The position numbers were made by a program, and so were the translations under genes. This document shows positions 8,457 through 14,925 of a stretch of 31,226 nt of DNA, one piece after another. The notes under the pieces are model-generated. The model was not told where the DNA came from, made no database searches, and saw nothing but the letters and a program-made list of their open reading frames with translations. Origin of the DNA: an uncultured Candidatus Melainabacteria bacterium (GTDB lineage: Bacteria; Cyanobacteriota; Vampirovibrionia; Gastranaerophilales; Gastranaerophilaceae); contig CAKVLN010000015.1 in NCBI GenBank assembly GCA_934757275.1, positions 1 to 31,226 on the forward strand, written 5' to 3'. Each line of letters starts with the position of its first letter. The first letter of the stretch is position 1.

Positions 8457-9251
8457 CTAACAACCTTCTGCCTGATAAGCCCACGCAGAATGGTTATGAA
8501 TACTTTCCATTGATTCACATTCAACCTCAAATGAGTCAATTATTTCATTATTTCTGAACATAATTACAACATCTCTCAAAACATCTTCAACAAATTTTGG
8601 ATTGTTATAAGCGTGTTCTGTTACATATTTTTCATCTTCACGTTTTAGAAGAGGGTAAAGTTCGCAAGAGGCACAACTTTCAATATCTTTCACCAAATCT
8701 TCAAGCCAAATATGTTCGTCTTCTGGATAAGTTATCTTAACTGATACAATCGCTCTTTGGTTATGCGCACCAAAATCTGAAATTTCTTTTGAACAAGGGC
8801 AAAGCGTTGTCACAGGAACTTTTACACACAAATAAAATCTGTATTCTTCGTCTTCCTCTCCATAATTATCCAAAATGCCTTCAAAAGAACAATCGTAACA
8901 CATAGGCGCTGAAATACCAGTCACTGGGGCTTTTTTATCGATAAAATACTTGAAATCAAATTTCAAATATCCGCTTTTTGCCTCTAAACATTTTACAATT
9001 GCCTCAACACAACCTTTAATATCCACGCCTAGCGTATTTTTGCTACGCCATTCATTCAAAACTTCTACAAATCGTGACATGTGAGTGCCTTTGTAGTGTG
9101 CAGGTAAAGAAACACCCGCCGTTGCGTTAGAATAAATTACAATATCTTCTTTATCTTTACGTTGAATAATCAAAGGCAATTCAATACCTTTAATTCCAAC
9201 CTTTTGAATATCAACACCTCTTGTATCTGATTGGTTTTGAACATCTTTCAT
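8457..9251 (-). CDS. folE2: GTP cyclohydrolase FolE2 (type IB)
   Basis: Converts GTP to 7,8-dihydroneopterin triphosphate, the first step of folate and queuosine synthesis. The 264-residue length is typical. Family marks are GTHMSRF (55-61), the LCPCSKEIS segment with the metal-binding Cys near 151-153, GAHNQR (161-166), and the C-terminal SIHNHSAWAY. FolE2 enzymes work with metals other than zinc and are often switched on by zinc shortage, but no Zur-like operator is visible. Its ATG overlaps the stop codon of the upstream small gene by one base (TAATG), so the two are likely translationally coupled. Confidence 0.95.
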   Translation of the reverse strand: MKDVQNQSDTRGVDIQKVGIKGIELPLIIQRKDKEDIVIYSNATAGVSLPAHYKGTHMSRFVEVLNEWRSKNTLGVDIKGCVEAIVKCLEAKSGYLKFDFKYFIDKKAPVTGISAPMCYDCSFEGILDNYGEEDEEYRFYLCVKVPVTTLCPCSKEISDFGAHNQRAIVSVKITYPEDEHIWLEDLVKDIESCASCELYPLLKREDEKYVTEHAYNNPKFVEDVLRDVVIMFRNNEIIDSFEVECESMESIHNHSAWAYQAEGC

Positions 9252-9574
9252 TAGATTTCAACTCCTTCAAAAGTCTTTTGCTCTAAAGCAATAAGAAGTT
9301 TTAAAGCTGCTACTCTCTGAACTTTTGGAGGCGCATTTCTTAATAACTCAACAGCTTTTAGCATCATAGGGTCATTATCATACCAACGATTACCTTTTCC
9401 TTGATATGTGTTAATGATGTCATAAACGTGTTCAATTACTTCACCAGCAACCTGTTCTTGAAGTTGCAACATAAATTCTGCTGCCTCTGTTTTTGTTTCA
9501 TCTGGCGAAAGTCTTAAGAGTTCTAAAGCTTCCTTTAAAATTGGGTCTTTATCATACCAACGTTTATTTATCAT
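9251..9574 (-). CDS. Small protein with two copies of a RWYD-motif repeat, function unknown
   Basis: A 107-residue soluble, helical protein made of two repeats. Copy 1 starts at residue 5 (RWYDKDPILKEALELLRLSP) and copy 2 near residue 63 (RWYDNDPMMLKAVELLRNAP). Each is followed by a second helix ending in LQEQ or ALEQ. The shared pattern is RWYDxDPxxxxAxELLRxxP. I do not recognise a characterised family. It is transcribed first in a two-gene unit with folE2, and the stop and start overlap by one base, which suggests that the proteins are made together. The start is supported by a GAGGA site just before the ATG. Confidence 0.75.
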   Translation of the reverse strand: MINKRWYDKDPILKEALELLRLSPDETKTEAAEFMLQLQEQVAGEVIEHVYDIINTYQGKGNRWYDNDPMMLKAVELLRNAPPKVQRVAALKLLIALEQKTFEGVEI

Positions 9575-9600
9575 TTTTTCCTCGCATTCTTCTTGTATAT

Positions 9601-9629
9601 ATTGTATAATAAATATTGTAATTAGTGAA
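9601..9629 (-). promoter_or_regulatory. Possible promoter for the RWYD-folE2 unit
   Basis: On the minus strand TTCACT (9624-9629), a 17-nt spacer and TACAAT (9601-9606). The same stretch holds a plus-strand TATAAT (9605-9610) that may serve aroQ, so the divergent promoters probably overlap. Confidence 0.4.
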
Positions 9630-9654
9630 GTGTAGGGTTAATAAAGGTTTTTTC

Positions 9655-10086
9655 ATGAAAATTTTACTTATAAATGGTGCAAATCTTAATATGTTAGGTT
9701 CTAGAGAACCTGAAAAATATGGTTCAACAACTCTTAAAGATATCGAAAATTCTGTTATCAAAAGAGGTGCAGAACTTGGAGCTGAAATTGATGCTTGGCA
9801 AAGCAATCACGAAGGAGACATCGTCGACAAAATACAATCAGCCAAAGGTGTTTATGACGGAATTTTAATCAATGCTGGTGGTTATACACACACAAGCGTA
9901 GTAATAAGAGATGCGCTAGCATCTGTTCAAATACCGACGGTTGAAATTCACATGACAAACATTCACGCTCGTGAAGAATTTCGTCACACCTCGCTTATAT
10001 CTGGAGTTTGCGTTGCACAAGTTGTAGGTTTCAAAGAACTAAGTTACACATTAGCGTTAGAAGGTCTTGTAAATTACTTAAAGTAA
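9655..10086 (+). CDS. aroQ: Type II 3-dehydroquinate dehydratase
   Basis: Third step of the shikimate pathway, 3-dehydroquinate to 3-dehydroshikimate. The chosen ATG gives 143 residues, the normal size, starting MKILLINGANLNMLG with an AAAGG site before it; the earlier in-frame GTG at 9625 would add 10 atypical residues. Motifs are SREPEKYG (catalytic Arg and Tyr), QSNHEGDIVDKI, INAGGYTHTSVVIRDAL, VEIHMTN and REEFRH with the catalytic His. The usual NGPNL reads NGANL, a mild change. It is divergent from the RWYD-folE2 unit and convergent with secY. Confidence 0.94.
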   Translation: MKILLINGANLNMLGSREPEKYGSTTLKDIENSVIKRGAELGAEIDAWQSNHEGDIVDKIQSAKGVYDGILINAGGYTHTSVVIRDALASVQIPTVEIHMTNIHAREEFRHTSLISGVCVAQVVGFKELSYTLALEGLVNYLK

Positions 10087-10101
10087 TGTTTCAATAAAAA
10101 A

Positions 10102-10120
10102 CCTTCCTCAAAGAGGAAGG
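10102..10120. terminator. Hairpin after aroQ
   Basis: CCTTCCTC (10102-10109) pairs with GAGGAAGG (10113-10120) around an AAA loop. An A run precedes it, so it is T-rich on the minus strand; on the plus strand the downstream T run is interrupted. It probably ends aroQ, or read-through from secY. Confidence 0.55.
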
Positions 10121-10246
10121 CTAAAATTCTCTTTCTCTCTCATTTTTCTAACTTTTGTTAATGTCTTATGTATTATTAAAGTTTTTTCAAAAGTTGAAAT
10201 TTCAAAAGGGAAAATTGTTGTAACAAAAGTTTACATTACTTTTAGA

Positions 10247-10280
10247 ATTGCCTCAAAAATCGTAAGATTTTTGAGGCAAT
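10247..10280. terminator. Hairpin in the aroQ-secY gap
   Basis: A 15-bp perfect stem (10247-10261 with 10266-10280) with a GTAA loop and an internal A/T run. It is the middle one of three hairpins between the convergent genes. Confidence 0.5.
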
Positions 10281-10285
10281 GGCAC

Positions 10286-10321
10286 AAAAAAATGGCGGAG
10301 CTAAAGCTCCGCCATTTTTTA
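10286..10321. terminator. Rho-independent terminator after secY
   Basis: A 17-bp stem with a G+C-rich core, ATGGCGGAGCT (10292-10302) with AGCTCCGCCAT (10305-10315), flanked by A and T runs on both sides. It is 13 nt from the secY stop and can act in both directions. Confidence 0.9.
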
Positions 10322-10333
10322 AATTTCAATTCA

Positions 10334-11683
10334 TTAATCTTTCAAGAAAGTTTCATAATTTCTAGCAAGCAAGTGTGTTCTAACTTGATTGATTAAATCA
10401 AGCGCAACACCAACCATGATGATTAATGATGTAGCCCCGATGCCTTGAAGAGTTGTAATTTTTGTAACATAACTTGCAAATGCAGGAACTAGAGCGATAA
10501 TACCTAAACCCATTGCTCCAATAAATGTAGTTTTTGTTAAAATTTTATCCAACGCTTCAGCGGTTGGTCTACCTGGTTTTACCCCAGGAATTGAAGAGCC
10601 ATATTTTTTAAGATTGTCTGCGATTTCCTTTGGTTGCATATTTGGCATAATTGATGCGTAGAAGAAAGTCAACACAACAATCATTACAAAATATATTGCA
10701 TAATAAATCAAACCGCTTGGATTAAAAACTTTGTTCAACATTAGAACTAAATCTTGAACCCAGCCTGCAGGTAAATTAGCTTGTCCCACCAAACTTAAAA
10801 TAGTTGAAGGGAAAAGCAAAATTGCAACCGCAAAGATGATTGGCATTACACCACCTGGGTTAAGTTTAAATGGAATAAAGGTATTTACTCCACCATAAAC
10901 CTTATTACCAACTTGTCTTTTTGGGTTTACAATAATAACCTTACGAATTGCTTCTTGCATTACAACAATGAAAATCATTGTTACAAAGAAGATTGCAAGT
11001 AACAAAATCAAGCCCCACATTAGAGCAGAGTCGTTTGAAACCATTTGTGCCGTTCTTGATGAATAAAGTGGAATACCAGACAAGATACCAACAAAGATGA
11101 TTAAAGAGCCACCGTTACCAATACCTTTTTCTGTGATTAGTTCTGATAACCACATTACTAGAACAGAACCCGCAGTCAAAGAAACTACTGCTGAAATATA
11201 AAACATAATATGATTTACACCAGCGGTAATAGCTCCTGGAAGATGAGCCATATAACCCATAAAGATTACTGCTTGGAAAACTGCCAACACAACAGTAAAC
11301 AATCTTGTGTATTGAGAAAGTTTTCTTCTACCAGCTTCACCATCTTCTTTTTGTAATTTTTCCAAAGCTGGAATAATTACTGCCATCAACTGCATAATGA
11401 TTGATGAAGTAATATATGGTCCAATACCTAGCGCAAATATTGAAACTTTACCTAACGCACCACCTGTGAACAAATCTAAGAAACCTAAGATGTTGTTTCC
11501 AGAGGCAATGTTAGCAAACATTTCGTTATTAATACCATATACTGGCAAATGGATACCAAAGCGGAACAGAACAAGCATTCCAAAAGTGAAGATTAACTTC
11601 TCTTTCAAGCCTGAAGCATTCCACATAGACATCAAATCTGCCGTTGTAGGCATTCTCATTCCGCCTGTTGTTCCTCTTACCAT
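10334..11683 (-). CDS. secY: Protein translocase subunit SecY
   Basis: Central pore of the SecYEG channel that moves proteins across or into the inner membrane. The 449 residues show ten hydrophobic membrane segments. The first loop and plug region read RFGIHLPVYGIN and GFLDLFTGGALGKVSIFALGIGPYITSSIIMQL. The cytosolic C5 loop reads KKYGSSIPGVKPGRPTAE, and the C-terminus TRNYETFLKD-like end is complete. Its ATG overlaps the rplO stop by one base (TAATG), the usual spc-operon arrangement. No adk or map follows, as would be usual; a terminator closes the unit. An alternative start 9 residues in (MRMPTT) is possible. Confidence 0.97.
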   Translation of the reverse strand: MVRGTTGGMRMPTTADLMSMWNASGLKEKLIFTFGMLVLFRFGIHLPVYGINNEMFANIASGNNILGFLDLFTGGALGKVSIFALGIGPYITSSIIMQLMAVIIPALEKLQKEDGEAGRRKLSQYTRLFTVVLAVFQAVIFMGYMAHLPGAITAGVNHIMFYISAVVSLTAGSVLVMWLSELITEKGIGNGGSLIIFVGILSGIPLYSSRTAQMVSNDSALMWGLILLLAIFFVTMIFIVVMQEAIRKVIIVNPKRQVGNKVYGGVNTFIPFKLNPGGVMPIIFAVAILLFPSTILSLVGQANLPAGWVQDLVLMLNKVFNPSGLIYYAIYFVMIVVLTFFYASIMPNMQPKEIADNLKKYGSSIPGVKPGRPTAEALDKILTKTTFIGAMGLGIIALVPAFASYVTKITTLQGIGATSLIIMVGVALDLINQVRTHLLARNYETFLKD

Positions 11684-12132
11684 TATACTAATTCAACCTT
11701 TCCGCCTGCTGCTTCAATTTTTTCTTTTGCTGATGGAGTTACATAGTTAGCTTTAACAGTGATAGCTTTTTTGATTTCGCCACCACCTAAAATTCTTAAA
11801 CCATCGCAAGAAGGGTGAGCTTTTCTGATTTCTTTCAAAGCTTCCAAAGAAATTTCAGTAATTTCTAAATCAGCCAATCTGCCAACATTGATTTGAGCAT
11901 AATTACGTTGATTGATGATTTGGAAACCTTTCAATTTTGGTAATCTTCTGTAAGCTGGCATTTGACCACCTTCAAAACCTCTTTTAGCAGTTCTACCAGA
12001 ACGTTGACCTTCACCATTGTGACCACGGCAAGATGTTTTACCATGTCCTGATGAACGACCACGTCCTACTCTTTTTGATTTGCCAGTTGAACCTTCAGCT
12101 GGTCTTAAATCTTCTAATGTTATGTTTGTCAT
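11683..12132 (-). CDS. rplO: 50S ribosomal protein L15
   Basis: A late-assembly large-subunit protein bound to 23S rRNA. The 149 residues carry the basic, glycine-rich N-terminus (SKRVGRGRSSGHGKTSCRG, then QRSGRTAKRGFEGGQMP) and the C-terminal fold ending EAAGGKVELV. It lies between rpmD and secY in the conserved order and is coupled to secY by a one-base overlap. The 152-nt gap before it is long for this operon and is filled by facing octamer repeats. Confidence 0.97.
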   Translation of the reverse strand: MTNITLEDLRPAEGSTGKSKRVGRGRSSGHGKTSCRGHNGEGQRSGRTAKRGFEGGQMPAYRRLPKLKGFQIINQRNYAQINVGRLADLEITEISLEALKEIRKAHPSCDGLRILGGGEIKKAITVKANYVTPSAKEKIEAAGGKVELV

Positions 12133-12156
12133 TTTTATGTTCCTTTCATAATTATG

Positions 12157-12276
12157 AGGGAATAAGGTAATAGGGGAATAAGTGAATAAGGTATTTTAAA
12201 ATCTTAATCTAGCAATTCGATAAATATTGATATTTAAAATCTCTTATTACCTTATTGCCTTATTACCTTATTCCCT
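12157..12276. repeat. Two facing octamer-repeat clusters forming a long hairpin
   Basis: Plus strand 12158-12189 holds four 8-bp units (GGGAATAA, GGTAATAG, GGGAATAA, GTGAATAA). The minus strand of 12244-12275 holds four more (GGGAATAA, GGTAATAA, GGCAATAA, GGTAATAA). The outer 16 bp (12157-12172 with 12261-12276) pair perfectly and the inner units pair imperfectly. Both clusters are followed inwards by AT-rich tracts (TATTTTAAAATC and its near-complement). It lies in the rpmD-rplO gap, inside the transcript. Confidence 0.85.
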
Positions 12277-12284
12277 TTCAAATT

Positions 12285-12464
12285 TTATTCAACCACTTCT
12301 ACAAGATGTGAAATCTTGTTAACCATACCCATGATTGTTGCACTATCTTGGTGTTCAACAACTTGGTCTGTCTTTTTAAGACCCAATGCTTGAGCAACTT
12401 TACGTTGAGCTTCAGAGCAACCGATTAAACTTCTTACAAGTTTGATTTTTATTTGTTTTGCCAT
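12285..12464 (-). CDS. rpmD: 50S ribosomal protein L30
   Basis: A short gene of 59 codons plus stop, translating as MAKQIKIKLVRSLIGCSEAQ, then a segment with LGLKKTDQVVEHQ and a C-terminus ISHLVEVVE. This is the L30 pattern (KIKLVRSxIG, LGLxKxxxxV). It lies between rpsE and rplO, as in most bacterial spc operons. An AGGA ribosome-binding site sits a few bases before the ATG. Both flanking gaps (about 150 nt each) are wide for the operon. Confidence 0.95.
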   Translation of the reverse strand: MAKQIKIKLVRSLIGCSEAQRKVAQALGLKKTDQVVEHQDSATIMGMVNKISHLVEVVE

Positions 12465-12487
12465 TGTTATTTCCTTTTTATCTTATC

Positions 12488-12556
12488 GGTGGGAACACTT
12501 ATTTTAAATTCTCTATCCAGAACTTAATTTCACTAAAACGCTTTTCCCACCCTACG
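12488..12556. repeat. Palindromic element in the rpsE-rpmD gap
   Basis: GGTGGGAA (12488-12495) and TTCCCACC (12544-12551) are perfect inverted repeats 48 nt apart. The minus-strand reading of the right arm, GGGTGGGAAAAGCGTTTTAG, resembles GGTTGGGAAAAGTGTTAG before prfB (22132-22149). It is probably another dispersed repeat family. The gap holds no gene that I can see. Confidence 0.5.
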
Positions 12557-12611
12557 TTTACTACGTTATTTCTATTATTATTTCATTTAAAATCTGAATG
12601 AAAATAGCCTA

Positions 12612-13241
12612 CTAGTTTAATAATTCAGCCATTGTCAAACCACGTTTTTTAGCAACTTCATTGAAAGGTCTTAATGATTTAAGAGCTTCTAATGTAGCGT
12701 TAGCTGCGTTTAGAGGTGATTTTGAACCCAAAGATTTTGAGAGAATGTTTTCAATACCAGCAAGTTCAAGAACTGAACGAACTGCACCACCAGCAATAAT
12801 ACCAGTACCTTGAGATGCAGGTCTTAGCATTACAGCACCAGCACCTGATCTACCAGTGATTGGGTGAGGAATAGTTGTTTTGAAAATAGGCACTGTAATA
12901 AGATTTTTTCTACCATCAGCAATAGCTTTTTGAATAGCGATGATAACTTCTGCAGCCTTAGCACAACCTACACCAACTTGTCCTTTTTTGTTACCAACAA
13001 TAACGATTGCTCTGAAGCTCAATTTTTTACCACCCTTAACAACCTTTGTTACACGTCTGATTTGAACAACTTGTTCTGTCCATTCAGATTCAGGCTTAAC
13101 TTCTTGAGTTTCAACTCTTTTCTTTCTGTTACGTTGTCTTTTTGCAGGAAGCTGTTCAACATTTTCTTCCGCTACTTCAGCAGTAGAAGTTTCTTCTACA
13201 ACAGTTTCCTCTACTTGAGATTCGATTTTTTCTTCTGTCAT
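12612..13241 (-). CDS. rpsE: 30S ribosomal protein S5 with an acidic N-terminal extension
   Basis: Small-subunit protein needed for decoding fidelity and mRNA unwinding. The S5 core starts near residue 52 ([32 protein letters not shown]) and carries the usual [18 protein letters not shown] and [33 protein letters not shown]. At 209 residues it is longer than the roughly 165 of E. coli S5, because of about 50 extra residues that are first Glu-rich (1-30) and then Arg/Lys-rich (33-43). It is the first gene of this cluster. The usual upstream partner rplR is absent; a noncoding leader and the convergently spaced speE lie there instead. Confidence 0.96.
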   Translation of the reverse strand: MTEEKIESQVEETVVEETSTAEVAEENVEQLPAKRQRNRKKRVETQEVKPESEWTEQVVQIRRVTKVVKGGKKLSFRAIVIVGNKKGQVGVGCAKAAEVIIAIQKAIADGRKNLITVPIFKTTIPHPITGRSGAGAVMLRPASQGTGIIAGGAVRSVLELAGIENILSKSLGSKSPLNAANATLEALKSLRPFNEVAKKRGLTMAELLN

Positions 13242-13309
13242 TTTAATAATACCTTTCTTAAATTGTTTTACATTTCGGTTTTATAATTTTATAAACATTC
13301 AAATAACCA

Positions 13310-13363
13310 AACAACAAAACGCCCATTTAAAGGCATTTACGGTCTATTCAAATGTGGGTTGTT
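13310..13363 (-). promoter_or_regulatory. Structured leader upstream of rpsE
   Basis: AACAAC (13310-13315) pairs with GTTGTT (13358-13363), and CCCATTT (13322-13328) pairs with AAAT-GT-GGG (13350-13358), sharing one boundary base. This gives a hairpin with a bulge in the transcribed leader of rpsE. It could be an autoregulatory ribosomal-protein site, but it matches no leader that I recognise. Confidence 0.35.
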
Positions 13364-13376
13364 TTCTGACATGAAG

Positions 13377-13405
13377 ATACTAATATAAAAACGGTTGAAA
13401 AGCAA
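13377..13405 (-). promoter_or_regulatory. Possible promoter of the rpsE-rpmD-rplO-secY unit
   Basis: On the minus strand TTGCTT (13400-13405), a 17-nt spacer and TAGTAT (13377-13382). It lies about 135 nt before the rpsE start, just upstream of the hairpin leader. Confidence 0.4.
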
Positions 13406-13459
13406 GAGGTAAAGTGCAAGAGAAGTTACAAAAGTTTACGGTTTAAAAAGCTGAAATAA

Positions 13460-13492
13460 ATCAGGGTCACTTTGATTAAAAGCAACCCTGAT
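13460..13492 (-). terminator. Probable terminator after speE
   Basis: ATCAGGGT (13460-13467) pairs with ACCCTGAT (13485-13492). On the minus strand the stem is followed by TTTATTT, 13 nt after the speE stop. It separates speE from the rpsE unit. Confidence 0.6.
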
Positions 13493-13504
13493 AATTAATA
13501 TTTT

Positions 13505-14341
13505 TTATAACAATTCCTTCAAATAATTTGGCAATGCAAATCTTGCATTGTGATACTCCTTGTTATAAATCTTACAAGTTTTTGTAATTGCTTCGCCTCT
13601 TCTTTCGTCCCAGTAAGAAAGAGGTTCAACAGATTCTGAGCAGAACGCCCAAGCCCAATATCCACCTGGATAAGTTGGAATATTTGAAGTAAAGGTCGAA
13701 CAAATTGGGAACACCTTTTTCAGAAGGTTATACATTTTTTTGATTTCTTCTTTGTTTACAAAAGGCGACTCTGATTGAGCGCACATAATTCCACCTTTTT
13801 TCATAGAATTTTTAACGTTTGTATAAAATTCTTCTGTGAATAAACCTTCACCAGGTCCCATTGGATCTGTAGAATCAATAAGTACGATGTCAAACATATC
13901 TTTTTTGTCTTTGATATATTCAATCGCATCTTCCACCAATATTTCACATTTTGGATTGTCTAATTCACAAGCAATAGTAGGAAGATATTTTTTGCAAGCA
14001 TCAATAACCATTCCATCAATTTCACACAAAACTACTTTTTCTACAGTATCATGTTTCAAGACTTCTCTAACAGTACCGCCATCGCCACCACCAATTACCA
14101 AAACTGTTTTTGGAGCTTTGTGGTGCATCATAGGAATATGTGCAATCATTTCGTGGTAATGATACTCATCACCCTCTGTTGTCATCATTAAATCATCTAG
14201 AGTCAAAACTCGACCCAACGTTGAATCAGATTCAAAAATTTCAACCTTTTGAAAAGGTGATTGTTCAGAAAATAATACTTCCTTTTGCTTAATTGCTATA
14301 CCAAAACCTGATGGTGTAATTTCTTTGTAGAATTGTGTCAT
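13505..14341 (-). CDS. speE: Polyamine aminopropyltransferase (spermidine synthase)
   Basis: Moves an aminopropyl group from decarboxylated S-adenosylmethionine to putrescine to make spermidine. The 278 residues show the N-terminal beta domain, the cofactor-binding VIGGGDGGTVREVLKH (82-97), the acidic strand CEIDGMVIDAC, VEDAIEYI, and the catalytic loop LIDSTDPMGPGEGLF with aspartates near 156 and 159. SESPF and YPGGYWAWAFCS follow later. Its ATG overlaps the TGA of the HIT gene (ATGA), so the two are coupled. No speD is visible nearby. Confidence 0.95.
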   Translation of the reverse strand: MTQFYKEITPSGFGIAIKQKEVLFSEQSPFQKVEIFESDSTLGRVLTLDDLMMTTEGDEYHYHEMIAHIPMMHHKAPKTVLVIGGGDGGTVREVLKHDTVEKVVLCEIDGMVIDACKKYLPTIACELDNPKCEILVEDAIEYIKDKKDMFDIVLIDSTDPMGPGEGLFTEEFYTNVKNSMKKGGIMCAQSESPFVNKEEIKKMYNLLKKVFPICSTFTSNIPTYPGGYWAWAFCSESVEPLSYWDERRGEAITKTCKIYNKEYHNARFALPNYLKELL

Positions 14342-14658
14342 AATTTAATATTCCCCGCTAATATATGTATGTGCAGGTGGAATACTTCCTGACCTGCCTC
14401 TTTTCCTGTATTAATAACTGTTCTATATGATTTCAAGCCAGCCTTCTTTGCAGCTTCTTTCACAGTCATCATTAATCTACCCAACAAAGCCTCATCGTCC
14501 AGCTCAATCAAAGAGTCAACGTGTTTTCTTGGAACAACCAATAAATGCGTATCAGCTTTTGGATTAATATCCTTAAATACCACGGCGTCTTCATTTTCAT
14601 AAACAAATTCTGTATTAAAATCGCCGTTAACTATTTTACAAAAAATACAATCGCTCAT
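14338..14658 (-). CDS. HIT-family (HINT-type) nucleotide hydrolase
   Basis: A 106-residue histidine-triad protein, expected to hydrolyse nucleoside phosphoramidates or related adenylylated substrates. CIFCKIVNGD at the N-terminus carries the Cys pair (C4, C7) common in the HINT branch. KDINPKADTHLLVVPRKH (29-46) and the triad HLHIH (94-98) complete the active site. It lies downstream of a small ORF, with an AAGGAG site inside that ORF's last codons, and is coupled to speE by ATGA. Confidence 0.93.
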   Translation of the reverse strand: MSDCIFCKIVNGDFNTEFVYENEDAVVFKDINPKADTHLLVVPRKHVDSLIELDDEALLGRLMMTVKEAAKKAGLKSYRTVINTGKEAGQEVFHLHIHILAGNIKL

Positions 14659-14661
14659 AAA

Positions 14662-14838
14662 CTACTCCTTATTGCTCAATACTAATTCAAAAAAGAGTTG
14701 TTTGCAATGATTTATTTCACCTTCACTTTTCTTCTTTAATTCTTCTTGAGCAGTCTTAACTTCTGCAGTGGAAGATTTGACAACATAAATTTCACTTGAT
14801 AATATGTAATTTTTTATTACAGAATTTTGTTTTTGCAT
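14662..14838 (-). CDS. Small ORF (58 aa) upstream of the HIT gene
   Basis: An open frame on the minus strand starts at the ATG at 14838 and ends TAG at 14662-14664, 3 nt before the HIT start codon. The product starts MQKQNSVIKNYILSSEIYVV and continues as a charged helix (AEVKTAQEELKKKSEGEINHC) ending ELVLSNKE. Its last codons contain the AAGGAG ribosome-binding site of the HIT gene, the layout of a real coupled gene. Against it, the start has no strong Shine-Dalgarno and I recognise no family. It could resemble small helical YlqD- or FlxA-like proteins, but that is a guess. Confidence 0.5.
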   Translation of the reverse strand: MQKQNSVIKNYILSSEIYVVKSSTAEVKTAQEELKKKSEGEINHCKQLFFELVLSNKE

Positions 14839-14925
14839 GTTTCTATATTAGAATATAAGTATAGGAAAAGACTTTGACCTTTTGTATACCTTTGGGAGCT
14901 TAATTAAGAGTTGGGATAAATTTGA

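Noticed and set aside
9625..9654. GTG at 9625 as the aroQ start
   Set aside because: It would add ten residues that are atypical for the family. ATG 9655 has its own ribosome-binding site and gives the normal N-terminus.
11397..11750. Plus-strand open frame inside secY and rplO
   Set aside because: It is antisense to two clear genes, with no ribosome-binding site and no recognisable product.
12158..12275. Octamer arrays as a CRISPR locus
   Set aside because: Units are 8 bp with no spacers, and no cas genes are present.
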